Positions 36,069 through 44,895 of a DNA stretch of 64,000 nt are shown here, one piece after another; the stretch's first letter is position 1; every line of letters starts with the position of its first letter. Below the pieces are notes generated by a model. The model made no database searches and had not been told where the DNA came from. It saw nothing but the letters and a program-made list of their open reading frames with translations. The translations under genes were made by a program, and so were the position numbers. Source of the stretch: JAQUTK01 sp963677415 (lineage in GTDB: Bacteria > Bacteroidota > Bacteroidia > Bacteroidales > JAQUTK01); contig CAXXFJ010000016.1 of NCBI GenBank assembly GCA_963677415.2, positions 1 through 64,000 of the forward strand, in the 5' to 3' direction.

Positions 36069-37337
36069 GTGAGTATGAAAGCATTAATGTTTGGGTGGGA
36101 GTTTCCTCCTCATATTTTAGGAGGTTTAGGTACTGCCAGCTTTGGATTAACCAGGGGTATGGCAATGCAAAAGGATATGGATATTACTTTTGTTATTCCT
36201 AAACCATATGGGGATGAAGATCAGAGCTTTCTTAAGATAATAGGTGCTTGTAATGTGCCTGTGAACTGGAGGGACGTTAATTATGATCAAGTGAAACGAA
36301 AGATAGGCGGTTTTATGAATCCGGAACTATATTATAGTTTTAGAGATCATATCTATGCCGATTTTAGTAATGTATTTACGAATGAGCTGGGATGTATTGG
36401 ATTCTCCGGTCGTTATCCTGATAATCTTTTGGAGGAAATTAATAACTATTCTATTTGCGCAGGTGTGATTGCACGCACTTTGGATATTGATGTTATACAT
36501 TCCCACGATTGGCTAACCTATCCTGCTGGTATTCATGCAAAGATGGTGACCGGTAAGCCTCTTGTAATTCATGTGCACGCGACTGATTTTGATCGTAGCA
36601 GAGGAAATGTCAATCCTCAGGTATATGCTATTGAAAAGAATGGAATGGACTATGCAGATCATATAATTACAGTAAGTAATTTAACCCGAGAAACCGTTAT
36701 CAACAAGTATAATGTTGATCCTCTTAAGGTAACTACTGTACACAATGCTGTTGAACCCGTCAGTAAAGAAATCCAGAATATCATACCAAACAAGAATCCT
36801 AAAGAAAAGGTAGTTACCTTTCTTGGACGTATTACAATGCAAAAGGGACCGGAATATTTTGTAGAGGCTGCTTCCAGAGTGTTGCAACGTTCAAAGAATA
36901 TTCGGTTTGTGATGGCTGGCAGTGGTGATAAAATGGTTGCGATGATTGACCTTGTGGCTCGTCGAAAGATTGCTGATAGATTCCATTTTACGGGTTTCCT
37001 AAAAGGTAAGCAGGTGTATGAGATGTTGAAATCCAGTGATGTATATGTAATGCCTTCTGTATCAGAACCGTTTGGTATTTCTCCTCTCGAAGCTATGCAA
37101 GTAAGTGTTCCGACAATTATTTCCAAACAATCCGGATGTGCTGAGATATTGCAGAATGCCATAAAGCTCGATTATTGGGATATTGATGGAATGGCTGATG
37201 CTATATATGCGATATGCACTTATCCAGACATGGCTGAATTTCTTCAGAAAGAAGGGAAGAAAGAGGTTGACAATATAACATGGGAATATGCTGGTAACAA
37301 GGTCCGTGCTATCTATGACAAGGTTCTTAAGTCTTAA
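36069..37337 (+). CDS. GT4 glycosyltransferase, glycogen synthase-like
   Basis: The protein of about 420 aa has a GT-B fold: an N-terminal domain starting MKALMFGWEFPPHILGGLG and a C-terminal nucleotide-sugar domain with FLGRITMQKGPEYF and the EPFGISPLEAMQ motif. It probably extends alpha-glucan chains from a nucleotide-glucose donor. GTG at 36069 or ATG at 36075 could be the start; the second looks better. It is 1 nt after the debranching gene and 35 nt before the GH57 gene, so all three probably form one operon. Confidence 0.85.
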   Translation: MSMKALMFGWEFPPHILGGLGTASFGLTRGMAMQKDMDITFVIPKPYGDEDQSFLKIIGACNVPVNWRDVNYDQVKRKIGGFMNPELYYSFRDHIYADFSNVFTNELGCIGFSGRYPDNLLEEINNYSICAGVIARTLDIDVIHSHDWLTYPAGIHAKMVTGKPLVIHVHATDFDRSRGNVNPQVYAIEKNGMDYADHIITVSNLTRETVINKYNVDPLKVTTVHNAVEPVSKEIQNIIPNKNPKEKVVTFLGRITMQKGPEYFVEAASRVLQRSKNIRFVMAGSGDKMVAMIDLVARRKIADRFHFTGFLKGKQVYEMLKSSDVYVMPSVSEPFGISPLEAMQVSVPTIISKQSGCAEILQNAIKLDYWDIDGMADAIYAICTYPDMAEFLQKEGKKEVDNITWEYAGNKVRAIYDKVLKS

Positions 37338-37372
37338 TTATTTGTTTAGAAATTATTATATATGTACATGAT

Positions 37373-38695
37373 ATGAAAACTATTTGTTTCTATTTTCAGA
37401 TTCATCAACCCTTTCGATTGAAGAGATATCGTTTCTTTGATATTGGGAAAGATCATTATTATTATGATGACTTTAATAATGAGAATATTATCAGGAGAAT
37501 AGTAGATCGTTCTTTTATCCCCGCTAATCAGCTTATGCTTGATATGATTAAAGCATCTGAAGGTAAATTCAAGATAGCACTTTCTATCTCGGGAATTGCA
37601 TTGGAACAACTACAGGTTTATGCACCAGAGGTAATTGATGGGTTTAAAGAACTTGCAAAAACAGGGTGTGTAGAGTTCTTAGGCGAGACATATGCGCATT
37701 CTCTGGCTTCGTTGAAGGATCAAGAGGAGTTTATAGAACAGGTGAAACAGCATGCAACTACCATCCAAGAGTTGTTCGGACAAACTCCAAAAGTCTTTCG
37801 AAATACGGAGCTTATATATTCAGATGATATTGGATCAGTTATTTCTTCTCTTGGTTATAAAGGGATGATTACTGAAGGTGCGAAACATCTCTTGGGATGG
37901 AAGAGTCCCAACTATCTTTATGCATCTGCGTCTAATCCGGAACTAAAATTATTGCTTAGAAACTACAAATTGAGCGATGATATGGCTTTTCGTTTCTCGA
38001 ATACTCAATGGAACGAGTTCCCTCTAACTGCAGACAAGTTTATTCGTTGGATTGCTGCTACTCCAGAATCTGAGCAGGTAGTCAACCTTTTTATGAATTA
38101 TGAAACATTTGGAGAACTTCAAAGTAGAGAGTCAGGAATATTTGAATTCATGAAAGCACTTCCTCGTTTTGCTGCTGAGAGCAATATTTCTTTTTCTACA
38201 CCTTCAGAAGTTGTGGGCAAGCTGAAGTCTGTTGCTGAGATTCCTGTTCCTTATCCTGTCTCTTGGGCTGATGAGGAGCGAGATACCACAAATTGGTTGG
38301 GCAACCAGTTGCAGACAGCTGCTTGTAGCAAACTCTATGGTATCAGTGAACGCGTTCGATTGATAGAGGAGCGTAGAATCAAGCAGGATTGGATGTATCT
38401 TCAGTCTAGCGATCATTTCTATTATATGAGTACGAAACATTCTTCGGATGGATCGTTGCGGAATTTTTTCAGTCCGTATGAAAATCCTTATGATGCATTT
38501 ACCAATTATATGAATGTATTGGGCGATTTTATTTCAAGGGTGGAAGCGCAATACCCAACTTCGATTGAGAATGACGAACTGAATTCTTTACTTTCTACGA
38601 TTAAGAATCAAGGTGATGAAATTATTTCGCTTGAAAAAGAGATTAAGAAAATGAAGTCTTCTAAAAACAAGAAAGAAGTTACTAAGAAATCTTGA
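37373..38695 (+). CDS. GH57 family glycoside hydrolase / alpha-glucanotransferase
   Basis: The 440-aa cytoplasmic protein shows the GH57 start ICFYFQIHQPFRLKRYRFF, then FLGETYAHSLASL and RNTELIYSDDIGSVISSLGY. Family members are alpha-amylases, branching enzymes or 4-alpha-glucanotransferases. The last 40 residues form a basic, probably coiled tail (SLEKEIKKMKSSKNKKE). The gene order with debranching enzyme and GT4 is a familiar Bacteroides glycogen cluster. Confidence 0.88.
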   Translation: MKTICFYFQIHQPFRLKRYRFFDIGKDHYYYDDFNNENIIRRIVDRSFIPANQLMLDMIKASEGKFKIALSISGIALEQLQVYAPEVIDGFKELAKTGCVEFLGETYAHSLASLKDQEEFIEQVKQHATTIQELFGQTPKVFRNTELIYSDDIGSVISSLGYKGMITEGAKHLLGWKSPNYLYASASNPELKLLLRNYKLSDDMAFRFSNTQWNEFPLTADKFIRWIAATPESEQVVNLFMNYETFGELQSRESGIFEFMKALPRFAAESNISFSTPSEVVGKLKSVAEIPVPYPVSWADEERDTTNWLGNQLQTAACSKLYGISERVRLIEERRIKQDWMYLQSSDHFYYMSTKHSSDGSLRNFFSPYENPYDAFTNYMNVLGDFISRVEAQYPTSIENDELNSLLSTIKNQGDEIISLEKEIKKMKSSKNKKEVTKKS

Positions 38696-38709
38696 TTACG
38701 ATCAAAAAG

Positions 38710-38745
38710 AACAGAAGAGGATCTTTAACGAGATCCTCTTCTGTT
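38710..38745. terminator. Bidirectional terminator between GH57 gene and cls
   Basis: A perfect 15-bp stem pairs aacagaagaggatct (38710-38724) with 38731-38745. On the minus strand it is followed by a T-rich tract. The cls stop codon (38744-38746) overlaps the right arm. Confidence 0.85.
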
Positions 38746-40180
38746 AAAGCATTGGGCTGAACAGTCTGCAAAACGATTCTTTACATCTTTCTATTAGCGG
38801 ACGTTTAATCCATTCTTTAACTCGGATACGAACACAATCTTGTTGGTCGTTCAAAAAGATACGTTTCAACTCTTTGGCCGTGTTCTCATCATATATAAAA
38901 GCATTGATTTCGAAGTTATGTTCAAAACTTCTGAAGTCCATATTTGTGGATCCGATTGTTGAGAAATAATCGTCCCATACTACTGCTTTGGAGTGTAAAA
39001 ACCCTTTTTTGTAGAAATAGACTTTAACACCGGCCTCCATAATCTCTTTTAAGAAAGAGCGTGATGCACTTCTGACCATCGGGACATCTGCTTCTTCAGG
39101 TAACATGAGTCTAATATCCACATCGGCAAGTGCACAGGCTTTGAAAGCCTGCATTATACTGTCTGTAGGAAGAAAATAAGGTGTTTGTATGTAGATGTAT
39201 TCTTTGGCATTTGTAAGTGCAAATAAGATCCCTTGCATGATATTATGCCAATGGTCTGTCGGTCCTGAAGTTGCAATCTGAATAGCAACATCTCCATAAT
39301 CACCAATATCAGGGAAGTAATCACGGGAAGAAACTAGTGTTTGGTCTACAAAGAACCAATCCAGTAGAAAAGAAGATTGAAGTCCATAAATGGCGCGTCC
39401 TGTGATTTTCATGTGTGTATCTCTCCAGTTGCCCCATTTTACCCCATCTATATATCTGTCTGCAATATTCATGCCGCCAATAAATCCTGTATACCCATCG
39501 ATGACTACTACTTTACGATGATTTCTGTAATTTATTTTGTTTGCGAAAGCAGGAAAACGGACCTTTAAAAAGCCTCTAACCTCAATACCTTCTTCTTTCA
39601 TCCGTTCGTAAAACTCTTTATCAACTTTCCAGCAAGCTGCATCATCATAGATTACCCTTACTTTAACCCCTTCTTTTGTTTTTATGGCAAGAAGATCCAG
39701 AAGTTTATTCCCAATATGATCATCCTCAATCTTGAAATACTGGAGATGAATATGATGTTTCGCCTTTTCAATTGCATCAAAGAGTGCTGTCATTTTCTCT
39801 TCTCCGGTTGTATAGATTTTAATCTTATTCCCTGCAAATGGGAGGGCGTGATTATTGCCTTGGAGTAAGTGTATTAGGTGATGTGCTTTTTCTTCTATCC
39901 GATCTAGCTCGCTACTGTCAAATTTCTCAAACATTCTGTCTTTAACCTGGTGGTCTATTCTCCTGGATATCATTCGTTTTTTACGGATATCCTGTCCGAA
40001 GAAAAAGTAAAGAATCAGACCGGCAAATGGGAGGAAATATATAACAACAACCCATGAAATTGTTTTAAGAGGATTCTTATTTTCCATGATAATGACAAAA
40101 ATGACACCGAAAATAGAAATCCACAGCACGATATTTCCTAGGATCGGGAGTAGTGTCTGAATAGAAGTTTCAATATTCAT
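38744..40180 (-). CDS. cls: Cardiolipin synthase
   Basis: The 478-aa membrane enzyme has two N-terminal hydrophobic segments (about residues 12-60) and two phospholipase D motifs, HRKVVVID and HSKAVVWD, each the HxKx4D type, one in each half. It condenses phosphatidylglycerol molecules to cardiolipin in the inner membrane. Length matches the bacterial ClsA type. Its stop codon lies inside the terminator hairpin shared with the GH57 gene. A -7 box is at 40233-40240. Confidence 0.93.
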   Translation of the reverse strand: MNIETSIQTLLPILGNIVLWISIFGVIFVIIMENKNPLKTISWVVVIYFLPFAGLILYFFFGQDIRKKRMISRRIDHQVKDRMFEKFDSSELDRIEEKAHHLIHLLQGNNHALPFAGNKIKIYTTGEEKMTALFDAIEKAKHHIHLQYFKIEDDHIGNKLLDLLAIKTKEGVKVRVIYDDAACWKVDKEFYERMKEEGIEVRGFLKVRFPAFANKINYRNHRKVVVIDGYTGFIGGMNIADRYIDGVKWGNWRDTHMKITGRAIYGLQSSFLLDWFFVDQTLVSSRDYFPDIGDYGDVAIQIATSGPTDHWHNIMQGILFALTNAKEYIYIQTPYFLPTDSIMQAFKACALADVDIRLMLPEEADVPMVRSASRSFLKEIMEAGVKVYFYKKGFLHSKAVVWDDYFSTIGSTNMDFRSFEHNFEINAFIYDENTAKELKRIFLNDQQDCVRIRVKEWIKRPLIERCKESFCRLFSPML

Positions 40181-40232
40181 ATGATATTTCTATTTAGAAA
40201 TGAAACAATTCATTTCCTTTGCATAGTTTGCC

Positions 40233-40240
40233 CAAAGGTA
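40233..40240 (-). promoter_or_regulatory. Probable -7 box of cls
   Basis: TACCTTTG on the minus strand matches TAnnTTTG and lies about 52 nt upstream of the cls ATG. Confidence 0.55.
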
Positions 40241-40462
40241 TTAATTTATTTATAAATCCTTTTATTGAACGTAACTTTATAATCAGAACGATTACTTTTG
40301 CAAATGAGAAAAGTTGAAACTGAATTTTGATTAGTTATTGTTCTATTTTTATCAAGAGGTGCGAGGATAGTAGTGAAATTATTGATTTCACTCAAATACA
40401 GTGGCAGATTTGAGTTTAAAAGTGAGTATTTAATGTTAAAAGCTGAGTAAGTGCCAAAAATA

Positions 40463-40474
40463 TGTTGTACAATA
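40463..40474. repeat. TTGTACAA-centred palindrome, site A
   Basis: TGTTGTACAATA, with near-perfect dyad symmetry around TTGTACAA, lies about 35 nt upstream of a promoter-like AACCTTTG box. The same core is at 58052-58063. It could be an operator, but this is inference. Confidence 0.4.
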
Positions 40475-40522
40475 TGTTTTTATCCTTGCATAGGAGTAAA
40501 AAAAACGCAACCTTTGCGACCG

Positions 40523-40612
40523 TTAACCTGAAAACAATCTTTTTTACCTTAATAAAACTGATACCTATTGAAGACGTAAAAAGGGAGCATTGAGAAATGT
40601 TCCCTTTTTGAA
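40523..40612 (+). ncRNA. Candidate small RNA
   Basis: A transcript starting about 7 nt after the promoter-like AACCTTTG (40509-40516, with TTG at 40486) would run about 90 nt to the hairpin at 40578-40609 and its T-run. No open frame is present. The hairpin also serves the minus-strand gene, so the case rests only on the promoter-like element. Confidence 0.3.
40578..40609. terminator. Bidirectional terminator with GAGA loop
   Basis: A 14-bp stem (one G-T pair) pairs aaaaagggagcatt (40578-40591) with aatgttcccttttt (40596-40609) around a GAGA loop; the arms supply T-runs on both strands. It lies 6 nt beyond the stop of the minus-strand 83-aa gene. Confidence 0.85.
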
Positions 40613-40614
40613 TT

Positions 40615-40866
40615 TTAAGACTTCCTCTTTTTGTAACCTGAATATAAATAAGCCAGCAGACCGGTGATAAGTATTCCGTCTCCTATTGGCGTTGAGGGTT
40701 CAATAATTGAATCATCTGGAATACCAGCAAAAGACCCACTGCTACGATCGACTTCAAACCAATACGTTCCGCCTGCTTCATTATCTGAATTGATAGAAGT
40801 GGTAGGTCCAAAGAAGCTGTTAAGTAACAGAAATGAAGAGAGAAATGTGATTGTTAGTGTATGCAT
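40615..40866 (-). CDS. Small secreted protein with CTERM-like C-terminal anchor
   Basis: The 83-aa protein has a signal peptide (to about residue 25), a short acidic middle (SDNEAGGTYWFEVDRSSGSF), then a PIGDG motif (about 61-65), a hydrophobic segment (ILITGLLAYLYSGY) and a basic end (KKRKS). This motif-membrane-basic layout resembles the PID-CTERM type sorting tails of Bacteroidota. It is 4 nt downstream of the 749-aa secreted protein and shares its terminator, so the two are probably made together. Its function is unknown; the CTERM assignment is by pattern only. Confidence 0.6.
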   Translation of the reverse strand: MHTLTITFLSSFLLLNSFFGPTTSINSDNEAGGTYWFEVDRSSGSFAGIPDDSIIEPSTPIGDGILITGLLAYLYSGYKKRKS

Positions 40867-40870
40867 TGTT

Positions 40871-43120
40871 TTATTTGTTTTCTGAGATTAATTTATAGAT
40901 ACTAGTACTGTTTTCAACTTTTATGGAGATAATTATTATTCCTGTATATCCTTTTAGAGGAAGCCAAAATTCTGACGTGATATTTCCGTCGTATAGATTT
41001 ATTCCTTGAGTATTGGTAATATGCAATTGTATTCTTTTGCCGGGGTTAGAAAGATGCAGACAGCCATTGTCAATAGTTGGAGCATAATAACTTTCTGTTT
41101 CATGGTTGTTTTTAGTCGTTTCAGAGTTGCCTTTCAGTTGAAGAAGGAAACGGTTCTCCTCATTTCCGGATGATGTAAATGTCACTTCTTCTTCACTGAG
41201 CAGATCATAGCTAGTATCGTTGTGCAGGTCAATCAACGTCAACACTTTAAGAGTATTTAGTCCTTCCATAAAAAAGGTGTAATCCCCTTCTATAGGACAA
41301 TAAACGATAAGAGGTATTATTGTATCAATGTCAAGAGGCATCGTGTTTACTGCAATCTCCACATCACTGGCAATCGAAGAGATTTGTGGCATCGTTTTAT
41401 CTAAACTCTTAAGTTTATATGCATCTTCATTCTGGAAAAATGCATTTCTTCCGTTAGGAGTCAGATGAAATATGGTTTTATCGGTTTTCGTCTGATCTTC
41501 ATTTGACATGATTGAAAGGCTGAAAGATGTCTTTTCTTCTACTGAGAGACTTTTTGAGTTAGCTACAGATGCTGTTGTGTATGTAATTGCTCCGTTTCCT
41601 GTTGCTTTTACGAAAAAAGCCTCGAAAGGTTTGAGGGGTAGAGTATTCTCCTCCATATTGAAGACTTCATATGTGTGTGAATCCTGGTTGTAATGGTACG
41701 CAAAAGGAGTTAAACCACTAAGAGATGGTTTTTCATTGAGTTGCAGACTGTTTAGCAAGGGGTTTCCAACAAGAATCCATCCTGTGTGTGGCGATTCAGT
41801 ATTGTTATTGTGAATATAGCAGGTCGTGTTAATAGTCTCACTGCTACTAAATGTCGGCACTGATGCAGCTTCAAAGCAAATCTCCTGTGTAGTAGAAGTT
41901 GCGTCTATGGCTATCAGATAGCCTTTATTCTTCTCGAAGACGATAGTTGATTCATCTGTTGGTATGGTAGTAATAGACCAATTGTCAGTACTTGTTCCAT
42001 TTACTGCTCTCTTCTCACCATCATATGATTTGATATAAAGGTGATTGCCATCTTCTGTTGTCGTTTTATCACCTATATCAAATAGCTTGATTCCACTTGG
42101 TTTTACATCAAATGGGAAAGATATAAAATACCATTTCCCTTTTTCCGGAAGCGTTTTAGTTACCGTTAGTTTATTTGCCACACTCAAAATGCCTCCGTCA
42201 CTGATGATTTCTGATGTGCCATACGCATCATCTGAATACAAATCAAGTTGCTTTACTGACAATGCAGATCCGGTTGAAAGATTCAAAGACTTTCCAGGTG
42301 CAATTTGTACTTCTCCGGCATTTTGAGATGAACTGAGTGTTGTGTTATGATTGAGAATGAAGTTCTCATATTTCTGAGGAAGTCCTAAAGACCAGATAGA
42401 TTGGTCGGTAAGAACTCCTTCCCCTGTCGTCGTATTGAGTACTTCCCGAACGATGAGGTTGTCAAGGGAGATGCGGCTTTGTTTGCTTGGCGACTCCTTT
42501 CCACTATAGTAAAACCACCTTAATTCGTATTTATCCACGAAAACATTAGATGAGCTTGAATACCAATTCTCATTACTTTTTTCAATTGAATATTCAGTAA
42601 GCAACTGATTTCCTACTATTTTTGAAGGAGAATATTTACCAACATTTGAAAAGAAGCTATAACCCAGATCCATGTATTGCATCTGTAAGTAGTTTTTCGT
42701 TGTTGTTTTTTGTACTAGAGTTCTGCATGACCACGATATGTTAAGTCTACGAACTCCAACGGGAGAAAGTGTATCTAAGAGAAAGCCACCATAAGCATGT
42801 GTGCTTGTATTACCTAAGTAACTAATGCCAGCCGTACTATCTGTATTTTCATTTCTCCATCCAGCATCAGTAAGAGAAGATGGATTGTCTATTGATGAGT
42901 AAATAAAGAATTTGTATGATGAAGCGGAATTAGAAGGCGAATTTATTGTTCCCCCATTATCATATCGAAAGACTCTGATCCCTGCCGGAGGTAATCCTTC
43001 AGTCTTGTTTTTTTCCATCTTGTAGAGTATTCGCGTTGCTGGAAGTGTTCCGTTCTGAGCAAATAATAACAATGGACTGCACAAAAGACATGCAATCCCT
43101 AAGAGGACAACGTTTTTCAT
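40871..43120 (-). CDS. Large secreted protein, probable surface adhesin-like, with T9SS-like C-terminal domain
   Basis: The 749-aa protein has a signal peptide (cleavage near LLLFAQ). The N-terminal 230 residues are Ser/Tyr-rich and beta-like; 250-330 hold a short beta-solenoid-like stretch (EVQIAPGKSLNLSTGSALSV); 330-560 contain GKWYFISFPFDV, GWILVGNPL and KPFEAFFVKA, which recur in Bacteroidales surface proteins. The end (IQLHITNTQGINLYDGN to SIYKLISENK) resembles the Por-secretion C-terminal sorting fold. No substrate or catalytic site is recognised. It is the first gene of a pair with the 83-aa CTERM-like protein. A -7 box (TACGTTTG, minus) is at 43203-43210. Confidence 0.7.
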   Translation of the reverse strand: MKNVVLLGIACLLCSPLLLFAQNGTLPATRILYKMEKNKTEGLPPAGIRVFRYDNGGTINSPSNSASSYKFFIYSSIDNPSSLTDAGWRNENTDSTAGISYLGNTSTHAYGGFLLDTLSPVGVRRLNISWSCRTLVQKTTTKNYLQMQYMDLGYSFFSNVGKYSPSKIVGNQLLTEYSIEKSNENWYSSSSNVFVDKYELRWFYYSGKESPSKQSRISLDNLIVREVLNTTTGEGVLTDQSIWSLGLPQKYENFILNHNTTLSSSQNAGEVQIAPGKSLNLSTGSALSVKQLDLYSDDAYGTSEIISDGGILSVANKLTVTKTLPEKGKWYFISFPFDVKPSGIKLFDIGDKTTTEDGNHLYIKSYDGEKRAVNGTSTDNWSITTIPTDESTIVFEKNKGYLIAIDATSTTQEICFEAASVPTFSSSETINTTCYIHNNNTESPHTGWILVGNPLLNSLQLNEKPSLSGLTPFAYHYNQDSHTYEVFNMEENTLPLKPFEAFFVKATGNGAITYTTASVANSKSLSVEEKTSFSLSIMSNEDQTKTDKTIFHLTPNGRNAFFQNEDAYKLKSLDKTMPQISSIASDVEIAVNTMPLDIDTIIPLIVYCPIEGDYTFFMEGLNTLKVLTLIDLHNDTSYDLLSEEEVTFTSSGNEENRFLLQLKGNSETTKNNHETESYYAPTIDNGCLHLSNPGKRIQLHITNTQGINLYDGNITSEFWLPLKGYTGIIIISIKVENSTSIYKLISENK

Positions 43121-43202
43121 AGTATGTAAATTGATTTTGAGATGTTAATCCCCGAATGTGGGGTGTTTGAGTGATTCTGAATTGGTCTCAGCTATATGTC
43201 AA

Positions 43203-43210
43203 CAAACGTA
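43203..43210 (-). promoter_or_regulatory. Probable -7 box of the 749-aa secreted protein gene
   Basis: TACGTTTG on the minus strand matches TAnnTTTG. The leader to the ATG at 43120 would be about 75 nt. Confidence 0.5.
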
Positions 43211-43779
43211 CAACATTATAACTACTTCAACTATTTAAACTGTTAGAAAGCGTGAATTAGGTGAATATTAACGACTAAAAGAACTGTAATATGTTTAAAA
43301 GAAAGTCTTAGAACCTCTGTTTTGTTTTTTGGAATGAGAAAGAGTACTCTTCTTCTCAACGATGAACTATGAAAGATTACACTCTATTGCTTTTCCTATG
43401 GGTTGATGCTTTCGGACTTGTTACCTCTTAGTGAAAGTCTTCTTCTTAAATGAGCAAAAGACAATAATATTACTCATGAAATCGAGCGAACCTGCTCTTT
43501 TAGTACAACATTGATTCTAATGAATGACAAATCTGGTTCGGGATTAGAATATTATTTATTAGAGGAAGAAGTGCTTTTTATTCATTTGTTTTACGCTGAT
43601 AGTTTCAACCAGGATGTATGAAAAAGCATTATCTGATCTGGTTTCTTCCTTATAAATACCAATGATATTTGTTTATTATTTGAAACAAAGCTACTGAAAT
43701 ATTTACCCGTAAAAATAAAACTTTCATATTTTATAAATAAATCATTCCATTTTGCAATCTCTATATGGCAATTTTGTTG

Positions 43780-43787
43780 TACTTTTG
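43780..43787 (+). promoter_or_regulatory. Probable -7 box of pta-ackA
   Basis: TACTTTTG matches TAnnTTTG and lies 80 nt upstream of the pta ATG. Confidence 0.6.
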
Positions 43788-43867
43788 TCACATCAAAGAT
43801 TTCTACCCATAAATGCACTTTGTAGAATCTCAACACAATATATACATTATCTAATAGAAAAGTAAGA

Positions 43868-44884
43868 ATGGATTTAATGAGCCGCATCGTTGATAAGGCA
43901 AAAGCTAAACCTCAACGTATCATATTATCAGAAGGAACGGAAATCAGAACATTGCAGGCAGCTGAGCAGTTGCTAAATGATCAGGTTGCTGAGATTATTT
44001 TAATTGGCAATCCTGGTGTTATTAAGGGAATTGCCACAGAGCGTGAATGGCGTAATCTTGATAAGGCAGTAATTGTTGATCCTGAAAATCACGAGAAGAA
44101 ACAATTGTATACAGAGTTGCTCTACGAACTTCGTAAGGCGAAAGGCATGACAATGGAGGAGGCAGAGACCTTGACAAAGAATCCATTGTATCTTGCTTGT
44201 TTGATGATTAAGAACGGAGATGCTGACGGCGAAGTTGCTGGAGCCATCAATACAACCGGGAATGTGCTTAGGCCTGCTTTCCAAATTATCAAAACATTGC
44301 CCGGAGTTAAAGCTATTTCCGGTGCATATCTAATGTTTATTCCTAATAAGTCGTACGGTGAAGATGGTTTGCTGATTTTTGCAGACTGTGCTGTTAACCC
44401 TGTCCCTTCTGCTCAGGAGCTGGCAGAGATCGCTATTTGTACTGCAAAAACGGCTCGTGATATTGCCGGAATTATTGAGCCTCGTGTTGCAATGCTTAGT
44501 TTCTCAACCAAAGGAAGTGCAAATCATGAAGTCGTTGATAAGGTAGCGGAAGCAACAGCTATAGCTCACGAATTGTGCCCTACTTTAGTTGTTGATGGTG
44601 AAATGCAGGCCGATACAGCTCTAGTACCTTCTGTCGGAAGTACAAAAGCTCCTGGTAGTCCTGTTGCCGGAAAGGCTAATATTCTTGTATTTCCTTGTTT
44701 AGAGGCAGGGAATATCGGATACAAACTAGTACAGCGTCTTTCTGGAGGAGAGGCTGTAGGGCCGATCCTGCAGGGAATAGCAGCTCCAATCAATGATTTG
44801 AGTCGTGGCTGTTCCTGGGAAGATATATACAAAATGGTGGCTGTTACAGCCAATCAATCGATCGGGATTAAATCAAGAAAATAA
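43868..44884 (+). CDS. pta: Phosphate acetyltransferase
   Basis: The 338-aa enzyme converts acetyl-CoA and phosphate to acetyl phosphate and CoA. It is the short (single-domain) type, with ILSEGTEIRTLQAA at the start, KNGDADGEVAGAINTTGNVLRPAFQ and VDGEMQADTALVPSVG, and NILVFPCLEAGNIGYKL near the end. ackA follows 11 nt later. Together they turn acetyl-CoA into acetate with ATP gain. Confidence 0.95.
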   Translation: MDLMSRIVDKAKAKPQRIILSEGTEIRTLQAAEQLLNDQVAEIILIGNPGVIKGIATEREWRNLDKAVIVDPENHEKKQLYTELLYELRKAKGMTMEEAETLTKNPLYLACLMIKNGDADGEVAGAINTTGNVLRPAFQIIKTLPGVKAISGAYLMFIPNKSYGEDGLLIFADCAVNPVPSAQELAEIAICTAKTARDIAGIIEPRVAMLSFSTKGSANHEVVDKVAEATAIAHELCPTLVVDGEMQADTALVPSVGSTKAPGSPVAGKANILVFPCLEAGNIGYKLVQRLSGGEAVGPILQGIAAPINDLSRGCSWEDIYKMVAVTANQSIGIKSRK

Positions 44885-44895
44885 AATTACAGATT

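Larger units (their letters stand above)
40181..40614. other. Non-coding region between cls and the 83-aa gene
   Basis: No reading frame worth calling. On the minus strand there is the cls -7 box (TACCTTTG, 40233-40240). On the plus strand there is TACTTTTG at 40293-40300, a palindrome TGTTGTACAATA at 40463-40474, and a second promoter-like pair (TTG 40486-40488, AACCTTTG 40509-40516, 20 nt apart). A strong hairpin closes the region at 40578-40609. Confidence 0.6.
43121..43867. other. Long divergent intergenic region upstream of pta
   Basis: The 747 bp hold no convincing gene. Seen: the -7 box of the 749-aa gene on the minus strand (43203-43210), a short CCCC/GGGG hairpin (43150-43163) in its leader, and the pta -7 box at 43780-43787. 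The middle (about 43250-43740) is unexplained. Confidence 0.55.

Noticed and set aside
43591..43887. A 98-codon minus-strand frame upstream of pta
   Set aside because: It overlaps the pta start and its promoter and has no similarity or start signal.
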